DNA of 64,000 nucleotides from Rhizobium sp. TH2. GTDB taxonomy: Bacteria > Pseudomonadota > Alphaproteobacteria > Rhizobiales > Rhizobiaceae. Location of the stretch: positions 1,860,001 to 1,924,000 of the forward strand of contig NZ_CP062231.1 of the NCBI RefSeq assembly GCF_024707525.1. Reading direction: 5' to 3'. Positions 56,983 through 64,000 of this stretch are shown here, piece after piece. Made by a program: the position numbers and the translations under genes. Each line of letters starts with the position of its first letter. Position 1 is the stretch's first letter. The notes below the pieces were generated by a model, which was not told the DNA's origin, ran no database searches, and saw only the letters and a list, made by a program, of their open reading frames with translations.

Positions 56983-58044
56983 TCACGAGGAAATCAGTGC
57001 GATGCCGCGTTCCCGGAGGCCGACGGCAACGCTGGAGGAAGTGGCCAGTGATCGCTCAACGGCCGGGTCCACGACGAAGAGAGTGCCGACGTCGGTCTTG
57101 ACCTCGTATTCGACATGGTCGCCAAGATAGGCGGCATGCGTGATGGTGCCGGCAAATGGCGCTTCCGCCGCAGGGTCGAGGGTGATGGCATTCGGCCGCA
57201 CCGCAAGCCGGGCTGGGCCGGGCAGGGCGCCCCTGGCGGGAACGCGATGTTCGAGCCCGCCGATGCGGATCAGCGCCTGGCCGCCTTCCGACGACAGCAC
57301 TTCGCAATCCACGACATTCGCCTCACCCATGAAGTCGGCGATGAAGGCGGAGGTGGGTGTTTCGTAGAGCTCGCGCGGCGTGCCGACCTGGGCGATCTCG
57401 CCATCCTTCATGATCACCACGCGGTCGGAGACCGCGAGCGCCTCGTCCTGGTCGTGGGTCACATAGACCGCGGTAAAACCGAGGCGCTGTTGCAGCTCGC
57501 GGATTTCAGTGCGAACACGGCGACGAAGGCGCGCATCGAGATTGGAGAGCGGCTCGTCGAGCAATAGAACCTGCGGTTCGAGTGCCAGCGCCCGAGCGAC
57601 GGCGACACGCTGCTGCTGACCGCCGGAGAGCTCGGCCGGCAGGCGATGGCCGAAGCCACCGAGGCCGACTGTCTTGAGCACGTCCTCGGCCCGCTCGCGT
57701 GCTTCCTTCTTCTTGTAACCCGAGGACTCCAATCCGTATGCGACGTTGTCGAGTGCATTCATGTGCGGGAACAGCGCGTAGGATTGGAAGACCATGGAAA
57801 CGTCGCGCTCATTGGCCGGCAGCATGGTCACGTCCTTGTCGCCGATCAGGATGCGCCCGGCGGTCGGGTGTTCGAGGCCGGCCAGCATGCGCAGCGTCGT
57901 CGTCTTGCCGCAGCCGGAGGGGCCGAGCAGCGTCACCAGTTCGCCGGGATGGATCGTCAGCGACAGATCGGGGATCGCTGTAAAGGCGCCGAACGTCTTC
58001 TTCACGTTCTCGAAGGTCACCGAGCCGGCCTTGATGGTCTTCAT
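56983..58044 (-). CDS. ABC transporter ATPase (AfuC/FbpC/PotA type)
   Basis: 353 residues. Walker A GPSGCGKTTTLRML, Q-loop, signature LSGGQQQRVAVARALA, Walker B VLLLDEPLSNLD, and His switch THDQDE. The C-terminal TOBE-like part (about 245-350) is that of the iron/spermidine/sulfate importer group. Its ATG overlaps the permease stop by 4 bases (ATGA), so translation is coupled. Confidence 0.93.
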   Translation of the reverse strand: MKTIKAGSVTFENVKKTFGAFTAIPDLSLTIHPGELVTLLGPSGCGKTTTLRMLAGLEHPTAGRILIGDKDVTMLPANERDVSMVFQSYALFPHMNALDNVAYGLESSGYKKKEARERAEDVLKTVGLGGFGHRLPAELSGGQQQRVAVARALALEPQVLLLDEPLSNLDARLRRRVRTEIRELQQRLGFTAVYVTHDQDEALAVSDRVVIMKDGEIAQVGTPRELYETPTSAFIADFMGEANVVDCEVLSSEGGQALIRIGGLEHRVPARGALPGPARLAVRPNAITLDPAAEAPFAGTITHAAYLGDHVEYEVKTDVGTLFVVDPAVERSLATSSSVAVGLRERGIALISS

Positions 58045-60275
58045 GCTGTTTTCTCCTTGCCCACGGACGCGGGGCTGAGGGACGCGACGGGAATGGCGAC
58101 ACGGTTCTCGCGTCGCAGACGACGTTCGCCTACCAGGTATTGGAAGCCCGCGATGATGGCGACCATCACGACGATGAGAGCCGAGGAATAGGCGATCGCC
58201 ACGCCGTACTCGCCGTTCTCGACGAGGCCTACGATGTAGGATGTCGCCATGTTATACTCGGCACTGACGAGGAAGATGACTGCGCTGATCGACGTGATGG
58301 CGCGGACGAAGGAATAGACGAGTGCCGCCGTGATCGCAGGCCGGAGCAGCGGCAGGACGACTTTGCGGATCGTCCGGAAACTGTTGGCGCGGAGCGTCAG
58401 CGACGCCTCGTCCAGGCTCTTGTCGAGCTGGCTCATTGCCGCTACGCCGCCACGCACGCCGACCGGCATGTTGCGGAACACGAAGCATGCGATCAGGATC
58501 GCCGCCGAGCCGGTCATTTCCAGCGGCGGCAGGTTGAAGGCCATGATGTAGCTGATGCCGATGACGGTGCCGGGAATGGCAAAGCTCATCATCAGCGCGA
58601 ATTCGAACAGTTCCCGGCCGGCGAATTTCTGCCGCACGATCAGGTACGCTGTGAGCAAGCCGACGATTGCGGTCAGCGGCGCCGAAATCAGCGCGATTTC
58701 CATCGTGGTCCAGAACGAGTTCCACGCGACGCCCGTCCAGGCGATGCCATTGTCGCCGAAGCTTATGGAGAAGGCCTTGATGTAATGGGCGAACGTCAGC
58801 GAGTTATCGAGGCCCCAGGTTTTCACGAAGCCGCCGAACAGGATCATGCAATAGATGACGATGGTGAAGAGCATCCAGGGAACCACCATCCAGTGCACCG
58901 CGATGGAGACCGATTTCGGCAGTGCCGCGTGCTGGCCTGAATCACCCTTGCCGGTCACGGTCGCGAAATTCTTGCCGGAGAGCCAGAAGCGCTGGGCGAG
59001 GAAGGCCGACAATGTGAAGACCAGCAGGATCATGGCGAGCACCGCCGCCCGGGTCGGATCGTTCTGCGAGCCGACGACGGCGAAGAAGATATCTGTCGAG
59101 AGCACACCATGGCTGCCGCCGAGCACCATGGGATTGCCGAAATCGGCCATGCTTTCGATGAAGCCGATCAGGAAGGCGTTGGCGAGCCCCGGCTTCATCA
59201 ATGGTAGCGAGACACGCCAGAATGTGCGCCAGCGATCGGCACGCAATGTCTGTGATGCTTCCTCCATCGACGGGCTGACGCCCTCGACCACACCGATCAG
59301 AACGAGGAAGGAGATCGGCGTGAAGGACAAGACCTGCGCAATCCAGATGCCGGTGAGACCATAGAGCCATCGGCCGGGCTCGATGCCGAAGGCGGATGAG
59401 AGCGTCTGAGTGATCACACCCGAGCGGCCGAAGAGCAGGATCAGCGCCAGCCCGACGACGAAGGGCGGCGTGATGATCGGCAGCACGGTCAGCAGCCGCA
59501 GCGCCTTCTTAAAGGGAAAGCGTGTGCGTGTGGCGACCAGCGCGAAGGCGAGGCCCATCAGCGTGGAGCCAGCGGCGGTCATGATCGCCAGGAACAGCGT
59601 GCGCCAGGCGACCCCGCAGCGATTGCCGCCAATCACGCAATCGAGGCTCCAGATCGAGGGATCGACGATGTTCTTGGAAAATCCCCCCGCATTGAACGAG
59701 CCGTCGAAATCCTGAAATGCGCCGATGAACATGCTGCCGATCGGATAGAAGACGAAGATCACCACCAGGAAAACCAGCATGGCGATCGAAGCGACAATGA
59801 AGGCATCGCCGCGCATGGCTCCGCGATCGACGAGGCCGAAGGCGAAGACAAGCACGAAGGCGAGAGCGGCCACGACTGCACCAGCGCCCATCGGTGGCTG
59901 GCCATCCGCCAGAGTACCGAACAGGCTCTCGCTGATGCCCCAGGTCCAGCCGGAAAAGCCGATCGCCAGGCCCTGAAGCGCAAGTAAGATCACGCCCGCG
60001 CCACCGATTATGGCGAGCAGCGTGCCGCGGCGGTGAGGGTCATCGATATAGCGCACGCCCATGCCTGCCAGCAAAAGCAGTGCCACGACCCCCAGCCACC
60101 ATCGGCCGTGGGAGAATATCTGGAGAATGGCAGGCGCGCTGGATGCTTCGCCCGGAAAGCCGGCGAGCCAGCCGAAGCCATAAAAGCCGCCATCGATGCG
60201 ATACCAGGGCAGGACGAGGAAGGCGGCAATGGCGAGCGCGAGCACGATCGTCAGCCGGCGTCTGCTATTGTCCAT
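58041..60275 (-). CDS. Fused ABC permease (AfuB type)
   Basis: 744 residues from the ATG at 60275 (GAGG 6 bases upstream; a TTG at 60281 is less likely). About fifteen membrane helices. Two permease domains are fused in one chain, each with an EAA loop: EEASQTLRADRWRTFWRVSL and DEASLTLRANSFRTIRKVVL. An extra N-terminal region of about four helices (residues 1-170) precedes them, as in AfuB/FbpB proteins of the larger size. It forms the membrane channel of the importer. Confidence 0.92.
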   Translation of the reverse strand: MDNSRRRLTIVLALAIAAFLVLPWYRIDGGFYGFGWLAGFPGEASSAPAILQIFSHGRWWLGVVALLLLAGMGVRYIDDPHRRGTLLAIIGGAGVILLALQGLAIGFSGWTWGISESLFGTLADGQPPMGAGAVVAALAFVLVFAFGLVDRGAMRGDAFIVASIAMLVFLVVIFVFYPIGSMFIGAFQDFDGSFNAGGFSKNIVDPSIWSLDCVIGGNRCGVAWRTLFLAIMTAAGSTLMGLAFALVATRTRFPFKKALRLLTVLPIITPPFVVGLALILLFGRSGVITQTLSSAFGIEPGRWLYGLTGIWIAQVLSFTPISFLVLIGVVEGVSPSMEEASQTLRADRWRTFWRVSLPLMKPGLANAFLIGFIESMADFGNPMVLGGSHGVLSTDIFFAVVGSQNDPTRAAVLAMILLVFTLSAFLAQRFWLSGKNFATVTGKGDSGQHAALPKSVSIAVHWMVVPWMLFTIVIYCMILFGGFVKTWGLDNSLTFAHYIKAFSISFGDNGIAWTGVAWNSFWTTMEIALISAPLTAIVGLLTAYLIVRQKFAGRELFEFALMMSFAIPGTVIGISYIMAFNLPPLEMTGSAAILIACFVFRNMPVGVRGGVAAMSQLDKSLDEASLTLRANSFRTIRKVVLPLLRPAITAALVYSFVRAITSISAVIFLVSAEYNMATSYIVGLVENGEYGVAIAYSSALIVVMVAIIAGFQYLVGERRLRRENRVAIPVASLSPASVGKEKTA

Positions 60276-60294
60276 ATCCAACCTCGATCAGATG

Positions 60295-60328
60295 AAAAAG
60301 CCGGGCCGCGGGGAACCGACGGCCCGGC
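60295..60328 (-). terminator. Intercistronic terminator/attenuator between binding protein and permease
   Basis: GCCGGGCCG (60300-60308) pairs with CGGCCCGGC (60320-60328) and is followed by TTTTT on the minus strand. It lies 12 bases after the binding-protein stop and before the permease start, a common way to keep binding protein in excess of the membrane parts. Confidence 0.85.
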
Positions 60329-60340
60329 ACGAAAGCGGCA

Positions 60341-61369
60341 TCAGTTGGCGTTTGCACCGATTTCGGTGTCCCAGCGCTCGAGCAGCGCCTTGCGCTTTGC
60401 TGGGTCGCCATAGGTCTTGAAGTCGTAGTCGATCAGCTTGATGTCCTCGAACTTCGGCGATTCCTTGGGAACTTCCGCATTCTTGTTGGAGGGAAGCTGG
60501 AAGGACTTGGCATCCTTCATATGCGACTGCACATCGGCCTTGAGCGCCCAGTCGTACCAGATCTTGGCGTTTTCGAGGTTCTTCGCACCCTTGACGATCG
60601 ACATCGAGCCGATTTCATAACCGGTGCCCTCGCAAGGCGCGCCCGGCTTGACGGGGAAGCCTTCGACAGCCTGGGCGACGGCGTCATGCATGAAGACGAT
60701 GCCGAGTGCGGTTTCGCCACGCGCGGCAGCCTTCACCGGTGCCGAACCGGACTTGGTGTACTGCGAGACATTGGCGTTGAGTTTGCCAAGATATTCGAAT
60801 GCCTTGTCCTCGCCCATGATCTGCACCAGCGTCGCGAGCGCCGTATAGGCCGTGCCCGACGAATTCGGATTGGCGATCTGGATCTCGCCCTTGAAGGCCG
60901 GATCGAGCAGGTCGGCCCAGCATTTGGGTTCCTTGAAGCCCTTTGCCTTGAAGATATCCGTGTTGAAGCCCCAGCCGAGCGCACCGGCATAGACGCCGAC
61001 CGTCTTGTAGCCCGAGCTTTCGGCCTGCTTGACGGCCCAGTCGTTGAGCTCGGCGAGCATAGGGGACTTGTATTCCTGGGTCAGGTCTTCCGATGCTGCT
61101 TGAAGATGCGGGTCGCCGGTACCGGCCCACCAGATATCGGTCTTCGGGTTGCGTGCCTCTGCACGAATCTTGGCATAGGTCTCGCCGGACGACAGGCGCA
61201 CCATGTTGACCTTGATGTCGTGATCCTTCTGGAAACTATTGGTCATCTGCTCGCAGATGACGACGTCGGCCGAACAGATCAGATTGAGATCGCCCGCCGC
61301 TTGCGCGGAAAAGCCAAAGAGTGAAACACCTGCGGCCAGCCCGGCCATGATCCAGCTTTTAGAATTCAT
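60341..61369 (-). CDS. Periplasmic binding protein, AfuA-like (sugar-phosphate?) rather than ferric
   Basis: 342 residues; GAGGAGG precedes the ATG at 61369. Signal peptide MNSKSWIMAGLAAGVSLFGFSAQA. The fold is that of family 1 extracellular binding proteins related to ferric FbpA (TDIWWAGTGDPHLQAASED and ANPNSSGTAYTALATLVQIM). The tandem tyrosines that bind iron in FbpA are absent; in their place is FMHDAVAQ with His228-Asp229, and Glu252 stands 23 residues on (YEIGSM). The sugar-phosphate binder AfuA is reported to use a His-Asp pair and a Glu at the same spacing. First gene of the ABC operon. Confidence 0.88.
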   Translation of the reverse strand: MNSKSWIMAGLAAGVSLFGFSAQAAGDLNLICSADVVICEQMTNSFQKDHDIKVNMVRLSSGETYAKIRAEARNPKTDIWWAGTGDPHLQAASEDLTQEYKSPMLAELNDWAVKQAESSGYKTVGVYAGALGWGFNTDIFKAKGFKEPKCWADLLDPAFKGEIQIANPNSSGTAYTALATLVQIMGEDKAFEYLGKLNANVSQYTKSGSAPVKAAARGETALGIVFMHDAVAQAVEGFPVKPGAPCEGTGYEIGSMSIVKGAKNLENAKIWYDWALKADVQSHMKDAKSFQLPSNKNAEVPKESPKFEDIKLIDYDFKTYGDPAKRKALLERWDTEIGANAN

Positions 61370-61410
61370 CCTATCCTCCTCGATGATCCCGGCGTCTCCT
61401 CGCCGTTCGC

Positions 61411-61430
61411 TTTTGCAAGCGTGTGCAAAA
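61411..61430. promoter_or_regulatory. LacI-type operator upstream of the ABC operon
   Basis: TTTTGCAAGCGTGTGCAAAA is a 20-bp palindrome with 8 of 10 half-site positions pairing, the size and symmetry of LacI-family operators. It lies about 40 bases upstream of the binding-protein start, where it could block leftward transcription. Confidence 0.6.
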
Positions 61431-61499
61431 ACTGACATGGAGGAAAACCACGTGTCAACTGCTTTGTTCGCTTGAAGCCAGATTTGTGCGTACTCAGCC

Positions 61500-61539
61500 A
61501 TTGCACAGCATTGCACATCCATGCGAAGAACTGTGCAAT
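61500..61539. promoter_or_regulatory. Second operator-like inverted repeat near the LacI-type gene
   Basis: ATTGCACAG (61500-61508) and CTGTGCAAT (61531-61539) are exact inverted half-sites with another TTGCACA at 61511-61517 between them. The half-site TGCACA/TGTGCA recurs with the operator at 61411-61430. It is 22 bases ahead of the regulator's start, so likely mediates autoregulation. Confidence 0.5.
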
Positions 61540-61560
61540 ACCGTCAACAACTGGGGCGCC

Positions 61561-62562
61561 ATGGGCAGGGTTTTCGTCAGTGCACAGGAAGTAGCCGAGC
61601 GGGCCGGGGTCTCGCGTTCGGCGGTTTCGCGGACCTTTACGCCGGGGGCCAGCGTTTCCCAGGACACGCGGCGCAAGGTGCTGGAGGCGGCCGATGCGCT
61701 CGGCTACCACGTCAACCATCTCGCGCGCGGCCTGATGCGCAATGAAAGCGGTATCGTCTGCCTGATCGTCTCGGAGATCGGCACGCCCTATCGCTCCGCA
61801 CTAATCCGGGCGGTCACGCAGCAATTGCAGCTGTCGGGAAAGATCGCCATGCTGATCAATACCGACCGATCCGATGGCAGCGTCGATCTGGCCCTCCGGC
61901 AGGCCATCCGCTATCGGGCGGATGCCTCGATCATTCTCTCCGGCCTTCCGGACAAGCGTATCGCCCAGCTTTGCCTTAACAGCGGGCAGCGTCTGGTGCT
62001 CATCAATCGCGACGACGACCAGGAAGGCCCGTTACGCATCAATCTCGATGATGCGGAGGCTGCGCGCCGTGTCCTCACCGCCTTCGTTCGCGCCGGCTGC
62101 CGCAAGCTCGCTTTCGCCAACTCCGAGGCCGGCACCCCGAGCCTGATGGCCCGCGAGGCTGGGTTCGTTGCCGCTGCCAAGGAGATCGGGCTGGAAGTCA
62201 CCGTCGCGCGCTACGGCCACACGGGTTACGAGGCGGGGCGGGTGCTGGCGCAAAGGCTGCTCACGCTGCCCGAGCGGCCGGACGCGGTCTTCTGCGCCAC
62301 CGACCTGATCGCCTGCGGCTTCATGGATGCGGCGCGGCGGCAGTTCTCGATCTCGATTCCCGACCAGCTCTGCGTCGCCGGCTTCGACGATATCGAACAG
62401 GCCTCGTGGGCATCCTATGATCTCACCACATTCACCCAGCCGGTCGATGAGATCGCCGCCGCCGCCGTGGCCTGGCTGTCAAGCGATGCCGCCGGGGCAA
62501 GGCAAGAACGCGTTCGCCTGCATGCGGAGCTGGTTTGGCGGTCGTCGATCCGAGGCGGATAG
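61561..62562 (+). CDS. LacI-family transcriptional regulator
   Basis: 333 residues from the ATG at 61561. The N-terminal helix-turn-helix and hinge (VSAQEVAERAGVSRSAVSRT, then ARGLMRNESG) and the periplasmic-binding-like effector domain (PDAVFCATDLIACGFMDAAR; VAGFDDIEQASWASYDLTT) are typical. It is divergent from the ABC operon, which it probably controls, and the palindromes between them are the expected operators. The effector is unknown; LacI-family effectors are usually sugars or their phosphates. Confidence 0.9.
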   Translation: MGRVFVSAQEVAERAGVSRSAVSRTFTPGASVSQDTRRKVLEAADALGYHVNHLARGLMRNESGIVCLIVSEIGTPYRSALIRAVTQQLQLSGKIAMLINTDRSDGSVDLALRQAIRYRADASIILSGLPDKRIAQLCLNSGQRLVLINRDDDQEGPLRINLDDAEAARRVLTAFVRAGCRKLAFANSEAGTPSLMAREAGFVAAAKEIGLEVTVARYGHTGYEAGRVLAQRLLTLPERPDAVFCATDLIACGFMDAARRQFSISIPDQLCVAGFDDIEQASWASYDLTTFTQPVDEIAAAAVAWLSSDAAGARQERVRLHAELVWRSSIRGG

Positions 62563-62779
62563 AGGGTATGAGGGCTCAGCGGGTATCCTGGTAGAAGGTG
62601 GGCACGTTCATCAGGTGTCGAGCATCTCGCTGTGCTCTCGCCCTTCCTCACGGTCATCGACCAGCAGGCGGATGGTGTTGCAGACCGATCTGGTCGTGCG
62701 AACCTCATGCGGGGTAAACGTGCCGGTGCCTTCGCGGCCGTGATGGAAGTGTCGATGATGTTAACGGTGGTGGTGTCCG
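62563..62779. other. Intergenic, possible gene remnant
   Basis: About 217 bases between the convergent LacI-type and GntR-type genes. On the minus strand a frame without an ATG runs from about 62762 to a TGA at 62611-62613 and reads VRTTRSVCNTIRLLVDDREE and ...HSEMLDT at its end, coding-like but short. It could be the tail of a decayed gene. No terminator hairpin is clear. Confidence 0.35.
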
Positions 62780-63553
62780 CTACTTCTTTCTGCCGATCAC
62801 ATCATCCGTGTTGGCAAGCAGTTTCCTCACCGCGAGCCTGGCGGCATTCGGTTGCTTCAGGCGAATCTTCTGCTCGATAGCTTCGTGCATCTTCTGGGCA
62901 TGTCGCAGGCTGTTCACCTCGCGCGTCACATGGACGAAGAGGTTGTTGAGCGCGGATTCGATCATCGCCCCAAGCGGCACGAGAAGGTCGTTTCCGGATG
63001 CCTTAAGGATTGCCATGTGGAACCGGGTGTCGGCGCGCGTGCGTTCGGAAAGCGTGGAGGCTTCGCCCATCTCCTTCAGCGCCTTGCTGATTTCGCCCAT
63101 CTGATCGTCATTGCGCCGGATGGCAGCGAAGGCTGCGGCCTCGGGTTCGATAATGTATCGGAACTCCTGCACCGTGGTGAGAAATGCCTGCCGGTCGGGC
63201 GCGCTGGCATACCAGCTCAGCACATCGCGATCGAGCAGGTTCCAGCGTTCCTTCGGCTCGACCCAACTGCCGACCTTGGGGCGTGACGCGAGCAGGCCCT
63301 TGGCCATCAGCATCTTGATCGCCTCGCGCACCGCCGACCGGCTGACGCCGAATATTTCCGACCACTTCGCCTCGTTGGGCAGAATGGTGCCCGGCGGATA
63401 CTCACCCTGCACGATGAGCAAGCCGATTTCCTGGGCGATTGAAGTATGGACGCTCGAGCCGGCGATACGGCTGCCTTCCAGGCCGCGTGGAATGCTTGCG
63501 TTTTCGACCCTGCCGGTTTTCCTGGTTGTCGTATCGGCTCCGTTGTCTGGCAT
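62780..63553 (-). CDS. GntR-family (FadR subfamily) regulator
   Basis: 257 residues. The winged helix is at about 38-105 (LPNEAKWSEIFGVSRSAVRE and GLLASRPKVGSWVEPKERWN), followed by the all-helical FadR effector domain with metal-site residues (FRYIIEPEAAAFAAIRR, DTRFHMAILKASGN, HEAIEQKIR). It lies 20 bases downstream of the sugar ABC permease on the same strand, so probably regulates that transporter. GGAAC precedes the ATG. Confidence 0.9.
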   Translation of the reverse strand: MPDNGADTTTRKTGRVENASIPRGLEGSRIAGSSVHTSIAQEIGLLIVQGEYPPGTILPNEAKWSEIFGVSRSAVREAIKMLMAKGLLASRPKVGSWVEPKERWNLLDRDVLSWYASAPDRQAFLTTVQEFRYIIEPEAAAFAAIRRNDDQMGEISKALKEMGEASTLSERTRADTRFHMAILKASGNDLLVPLGAMIESALNNLFVHVTREVNSLRHAQKMHEAIEQKIRLKQPNAARLAVRKLLANTDDVIGRKK

Positions 63554-63573
63554 ATCAGTTCCGAAATCACACC

Positions 63574-64000
63574 TTATCCATCGGTTTCGCGACTTGCGCG
63601 AATCCGGTCAAAAGCTACCGCCAAGACAATGAAGCTGCCCACGAATGCTCCCTGCCAGAATGTACTTATCCCCAGCAGTGTCAAGCTATTACGGATGATC
63701 TCGATGAGCGCCGCGCCCACCACCGAACCGAACACCGTGCCGGCGCCGCCCATCAGATTTGCGCCGCCGATGACGGCCGCCGCGATGACGCTGAGTTCCA
63801 TCGACTGGCCGAGATTTGTCGTCACGCCGCCAAGCCATCCTGCCTCCAGGACGCCCGCGATGCCCGCCAGAAGTGCGGAGAACATGTAGACGGTGATCTT
63901 CAGCCGCCGCACGGCGATACCGGTCAGCACGGCTGCCTTCTCGTTGCTGCCGATGGCAAAGACATGGCAGCCCCAACGCGTCCATTTCAGGATCAGGCCG
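63574..64000 (-). CDS. Ribose-type sugar ABC permease, N-terminus cut by window edge
   Basis: 142 complete codons run from the window edge to the TAA at 63574-63576. The visible sequence begins GLILKWTRWGCHVFAIGSNE and has the C-terminal half of BPD_transp_2 permeases: GIAVRRLKITVYMFSALLAG, then AAAVIGGANLMGGAGTVFGS and VVGAALIEIIRNSLTLLG, with five or six membrane helices. These serve ribose, xylose and similar sugars. The permease is followed by the GntR regulator (20 bases). Confidence 0.9.
   Translation of the reverse strand, partial: GLILKWTRWGCHVFAIGSNEKAAVLTGIAVRRLKITVYMFSALLAGIAGVLEAGWLGGVTTNLGQSMELSVIAAAVIGGANLMGGAGTVFGSVVGAALIEIIRNSLTLLGISTFWQGAFVGSFIVLAVAFDRIRASRETDG

Noticed and set aside
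58041..61369. Ferric iron ABC transporter
   Set aside because: Homology is to the FbpABC/AfuABC group, but the binding site lacks the iron-binding tyrosine pair and the regulation looks like a sugar system, so I did not assign iron.

Overview
This 64 kb stretch reads as the core chromosome of a Rhizobiaceae-type alphaproteobacterium. The grounds are GC-rich coding sequence with strong NNC/NNG codon bias, the cell-cycle kinase CckA beside recA-alaS, the F1-ATPase zeta subunit (DUF1476) beside purC-purS, a rhizobial-type flagellin beginning MTSILTN, and palindromic intergenic repeats of a kind common in rhizobia. I see no rRNA, tRNA, CRISPR array, phage or insertion sequence. Nearly all of the window is densely packed with genes.

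Layout. 1-9.4 kb: a cut-off EamA transporter, a VOC protein, a small cysteine-rich secreted protein, a CoA-binding protein, a PfkB kinase, a FliO-like protein divergent from cckA, and a pseudouridine catabolic pair (psuK-psuG). 9.5-19.4 kb: recA with a LexA-like box, alaS, a GGDEF protein, then a leftward run of two secreted paralogues, trmJ, murI, an AraC regulator and an EamA transporter. 19.4-28 kb: a 273-bp palindromic repeat, icd, flagellin, a saccharopine-dehydrogenase-like protein, a HerA-like ATPase, a VOC protein, a YjbR protein and TerC. 28.4-35 kb: rpsD, cytochrome b561-YceI, ttcA-IMPase, two Bcr/CflA-type MFS pumps and glutaredoxin grxD. 35.2-50.4 kb: the purine region (bolA, purL, purQ, kptA, purS, purC, zeta subunit, purB), with unusual insertions: an RTX-type protein and a basic protein between bolA and grxD, and kptA plus two small coiled-coil proteins between purS and purQ. 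It also holds a MocR regulator, an acyl-CoA ligase and an SDR enzyme. 50.4-56.1 kb: membrane and DUF2259-type proteins, rpe, lipB, a class III cyclase, a NUDIX hydrolase and two more palindromic repeats.

56.1-62.6 kb is the most coherent accessory system: a divergent LacI-type regulator and a four-gene unit (periplasmic binding protein, fused permease, ATPase, inositol-monophosphatase-family phosphatase). Homology alone would label it ferric iron uptake. However, the binding protein lacks the tandem tyrosines of FbpA and has a His-Asp...Glu arrangement like the sugar-phosphate binder AfuA. With the LacI regulator and linked phosphatase, I infer uptake of a phosphorylated organic compound followed by dephosphorylation. 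The window ends in a GntR/FadR regulator and the truncated permease of a ribose-type ABC transporter.

The other main discovery is a pair of roughly 275-bp multi-hairpin repeats (19497-19769 and 55848-56124). Their core is shared, and their long terminal arms match within a copy but differ strongly between copies. A third, unrelated palindromic repeat (51688-51861) abuts the start codon of the gene downstream.
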